Assembly (NCBI RefSeq): GCF_000002995.4
Contig: NW_025062476.1
Span: 9,608,501 to 9,672,500 of the forward strand
Length of the DNA stretch: 64,000 nt
DNA from: Brugia malayi
Lineage: Eukaryota > Nematoda > Chromadorea > Rhabditida > Onchocercidae
Direction: 5' to 3'
Position 1 is the first letter of the stretch. The number at the start of each line of letters is the position of its first letter. The translations under genes and the position numbers were made by a program. Shown here piece by piece: positions 49,965-64,000 of the stretch. Below the pieces are notes generated by a model, which saw nothing but the letters and a program-made list of their open reading frames with translations, was not told the origin of the DNA and ran no database searches.

Positions 49965-51315
49965 TTAAATTTCAAGGTCATCATCTGGGTCACTTTCATC
50001 GAAATCATCTGCTTCATCTGGAGTGTAAATAATGCGGCCACCAGCTCGAATCTTCCGATTTTCCCTCACACGTAACCTCACTAATTCTAAAATACCAGGA
50101 AGGAATCTAGAAAGTAAATATCTCAATACCAATTTTTTAATGACGCACAAGATATACAGTTGAAGTTAACACTAACTTCGAACAGGAAAATAATCAGATT
50201 TTATACCTTCTTCTTTCTGAGCAGCCTCGTAAGGTAAAAATACATGGTCTCTGGCTTCAAGCTCCGACTTTTTCAAGTGAAGGCCGACATTGAAGGAACT
50301 TTTGGGCACCGGTAAGTTACCATCTCGTTTAGCAGGCCTATTCGTATCTTGTGCTTTGTATTGTTTGAAAAATAAGTGGAATGTGTTGTCGATATATACT
50401 GTTCCCACCTGCAAAATAACTTATGATTATGGAGGATATAGTCATCAAGGAAGTAATTACAAGTGATGCGGAAAACAAATTTCATTTGGTGGAAACAATA
50501 TTATGTGATCCAAGAAAACTACATTTTTTATTTATCATGAACCAATTAAAGAATTATTAAAGTATGCAGTGATTCCTGTTTTATGCAACTCAAATAACTT
50601 TAATTGGATAAACAATTAACCTTCACAATTCTTTTCCCATCAGTTTTATATGAAACAATGGTACAAAGAGGTGTAATTAAATCTCTGAGTTCCAGAGCAT
50701 ATGTTGTATGAGCAATCGAACTCAATCTCTCCCAGTTTTGAGCAGAAATACACTCATCGTGCATTCGTGCAATGACAGTCGCATATTCTGAAAATTGAAA
50801 ATACGCAAATGAAAATATAGGAAATTCTTTGAAATTCACATTACCTATACAAAATTCACATAAACATCTATGTAAATAAGAAACAATGTGAGTCTTATAA
50901 ACTGGATTTAGGCAAGTGCAAAATATTTTTAGAAGTCGTATTCTTTCTCAACACTCCTCTATACGCGTTCATATGTTTCAGATAACAACTTACGCGAAAT
51001 CCCTTTTAGCAATACAATCACTCGGTCAAAAGAACTGTCCAAGGAAATAATGTCAACCGAATCGAAAAACACTATTGTCCCTTCAGCATTTTTTAACAAT
51101 GCGATGATTTTACAAAAAATATTGGCAAATGAATCGATTTCCTCTATTAGCGTACATCGTAGCATAAAAGGATATCGCTTAGTCAGCGTATTTTTACATG
51201 CTGTAAACAGATACACCAGAATTCGTCCTTTGTTGCGCTCGATGGCATCATGCATTAAACTGGCCCAAATCTTTTCTGCACTGCATTGCAAAGTATCTGC
51301 AACTATCAAGTTCAT
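49965..51315 (-). CDS. Probable Elongator complex subunit ELP5
   Basis: Four exons (50994-51315, 50621-50787, 50207-50408, 49965-50086), 270 codons, phases closing. The C-terminus is the evidence: FNVGLHLKKSELEARDHVFL-P-Y, then a short variable part, then GGRIIYTPDEADDF and DESDPDDDLEI at the very end. Animal ELP5 has the same order, F-N-L-x-L-x-K-K-E-x-E-A-R followed by an acidic DDDLDI end. The N-terminal part is diverged but has a RecA-like pattern of hydrophobic strands (GRILVYLFTACKN, GTIVFFDSVDIISL), as expected for ELP4/5/6. Elongator ELP4-5-6 helps modify wobble uridine in tRNAs in the cytoplasm. The start at 51315 is uncertain because it lies inside a 28-bp tandem repeat with no clear acceptor before it. 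Confidence 0.77.
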
Positions 51316-51380
51316 TAATATATAAAATTATATTTATATTCATTAATATATAAAATTATATTTATATTCATTAATATATA
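51311..51380. repeat. 28-bp tandem repeat, about 2.5 copies
   Basis: Identical copies at 51311-51338 and 51339-51366, then a half copy to 51380. The unit is AT-rich and each copy carries a minus-strand ATG; the first of these (51313-51315) is the proposed ELP5 start. Confidence 0.9.
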
Positions 51381-52572
51381 CTAAAGAGCTTCTTTCTTCT
51401 ATTTTAATTTTATCACATTACTCTATTCTTGTATGAAGTTGAGATTTCACGGTACCTCATACACTTTGATACTGGGTTTCTAAAATATTACAAAATAGGT
51501 AGCGAAATCTTTGTCTGTTCGGCTTTGTTTTATTACTTTAAATAAGGAGCAGTTAAACTATAAAGTGAAACATTGGATGGAGAAGATATTCCAGTCCATG
51601 ATTTAATTTCTAATCCACAAAAAACAGCAGCTTGGTAAAGTACAGGATCACTATGTTCTTCCACAAAAGATGAGGAACATCTCGAAGTATTTCCATAGTT
51701 AAGACAGGTCAGGTCTAACATAACAACCAAAGCAAAACCCGTATATTCACAACATGCCTTCCTATCAGAGATGTACAAAATAACCCTTCATATTGTTTGC
51801 GAAATATTACCTTTCACCACTACTAAACTTTTCCAACGTATATCGTCCATCATATCACACTCTCTCGCAAACAAATTAGCCAGATAAAGAAGTCCTCTCG
51901 ATCTCCGAAAGCATTACTGCCATAGATGAAGCCTCAACCTCAAGTGAAAAGTTGTAATTTTGCTTCAGTTTTTTGTTAAAACCATTCAAAAATCGGATCA
52001 TACAATATTATTCGTCTCAGGATGCAAACGAACAAATATTTCAGACACCTTCAATATGATCTTTGCACATCTAAAATCACCAATCAGTAAATCATGAAAA
52101 CGAGGCCCGAAATACAAAATACCACTTGAAGCAAGTATGTCTGAATGTTACAACCATAAATATTAGAACACTGTGTTCATGGGATATTTTATTATGATCA
52201 AATGAAAATCAACTATATAAATAAGGAAAAACAATATAAGCAAAAACGAACATGAAATTAACAAACACTAAAAACGAACGTTCAACAGCTTGTGCTTAGC
52301 CATACAAAAAGATATTAACAACATGCAATATAATTCAATGAGATCAAACCCATCAAACGAGTGCACACGATCCAGTAAGAATATCAAAGTCGGTTAGGCA
52401 TCAGTATTTTTGATGTTACTGAGATATAGTTACACGCCGAATATAAATATATTAAGCCTTTCTATTCTAGGCTATCACAGCTGTACAAACATTTTGAAGC
52501 TGTTTTTACAGTGGTCCACAAATCCCAAACCATACATGAAAAAGTATTCGTATTCTAACAATGAATACACAT
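51316..52572. other. Intergenic between Mi-2 and ELP5-like genes
   Basis: 1.25 kb holding the Mi-2 3' UTR and the upstream region of the ELP5-like gene, including the 28-bp repeat. The minus-strand frame 51533-51778 does not join to the ELP5 exons in phase and looks non-coding. Nothing else supported. Confidence 0.5.
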
Positions 52573-63705
<11,133 letters not shown>

Positions 63706-64000
63706 CACTCTCTATTTGATCACCAGCTAAATATATCGAATGGCTGGTTGGAACACTGAAAACAAACACAGGAATCGTTTGTTTGAGTGATAAAAACGCA
63801 ACGCTTCTTGGATTTACACACAGCATGGAAATATGATGAATCGCATAGGTTCCAAAAGACACCTGAACCTCAGTCTAAGCCTAACCGTTTCCGACTTCCT
63901 TGATCTGAAGTTCTTCCCATCACTGGCATACAAGTTGACATCAGTGATATCATCTCGATGAGCCGTCTAACAGTCACCTCGTAGACCACCGGTAACTGCG
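63706..64000. other. Upstream region of the Mi-2 gene
   Basis: Contains a candidate trans-splice acceptor on the minus strand (TATTTAG, AG at 63727-63728) about 22 bp before the ATG at 63705. The remaining ~270 bp are less AT-rich than the introns and are probably promoter or outron. No coding sequence recognised. Confidence 0.5.

Overview
The window is AT-rich eukaryotic nuclear DNA from a nematode, most likely a clade III (filaria-like) species; the exact species cannot be read from the sequence alone. Evidence: all but one of the genes are split by many introns of mostly 50-1,500 bp with GT...TTTCAG borders; several start codons lie 0-30 bp behind an isolated TTTCAG/TTTTAG, as expected for spliced-leader trans-splicing; gene gaps are short; and the proteins match animal and nematode families. 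I saw no bacterial genes, phage, CRISPR, rRNA, tRNA or transposon coding sequence. I rebuilt the exon chains by hand from homology, splice sites and reading phase. For all rebuilt genes the phases close exactly, but there is no transcript support here.

Layout. 1-821 (+): 3' end of a cationic amino-acid transporter (SLC7 CAT type). 2212-8036 (-): CELF/ETR-1 RNA-binding protein, 12 exons, followed by about 6 kb with no confident gene. 14029-15369 (-): intronless, probably secreted protein of unknown function, lying only 156 bp downstream of 15526-19394 (-): the peroxisomal import receptor PEX5/PRX-5. 20315-21159 (+): V-ATPase subunit F. 22417-23847 (+): mitochondrial ClpP protease. 27104-31105 (-): Rab GAP of the TBC1D15/17 type. 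32581-34068 (+): RNF11-like RING-H2 protein. 36500-39749 (+): unknown one-pass membrane protein with coiled coil, followed closely by 39966-41801 (+): copine/RGLG-type vWA protein; these two may be one operon or even one fused gene. 42932-48482 (-): CNT-1/ACAP Arf GAP (BAR, PH, ArfGAP, ankyrin). 49965-51315 (-): probable Elongator subunit ELP5. 52573-63705 (-): Mi-2/LET-418 (CHD4-type) chromatin remodeller, 33 exons.

The genes are mostly housekeeping (organelle import and proteolysis, vesicle traffic, tRNA modification, chromatin) and do not form one pathway. The points most worth a second look are the membrane/coiled-coil plus vWA pair, the PRX-5 plus secreted-protein pair, an AT (not GT) donor in the Mi-2 gene, a GC-AG intron in the Rab GAP, an ELP5 start codon embedded in a 28-bp tandem repeat, and an isolated WD-repeat-like fragment near 9.7 kb.
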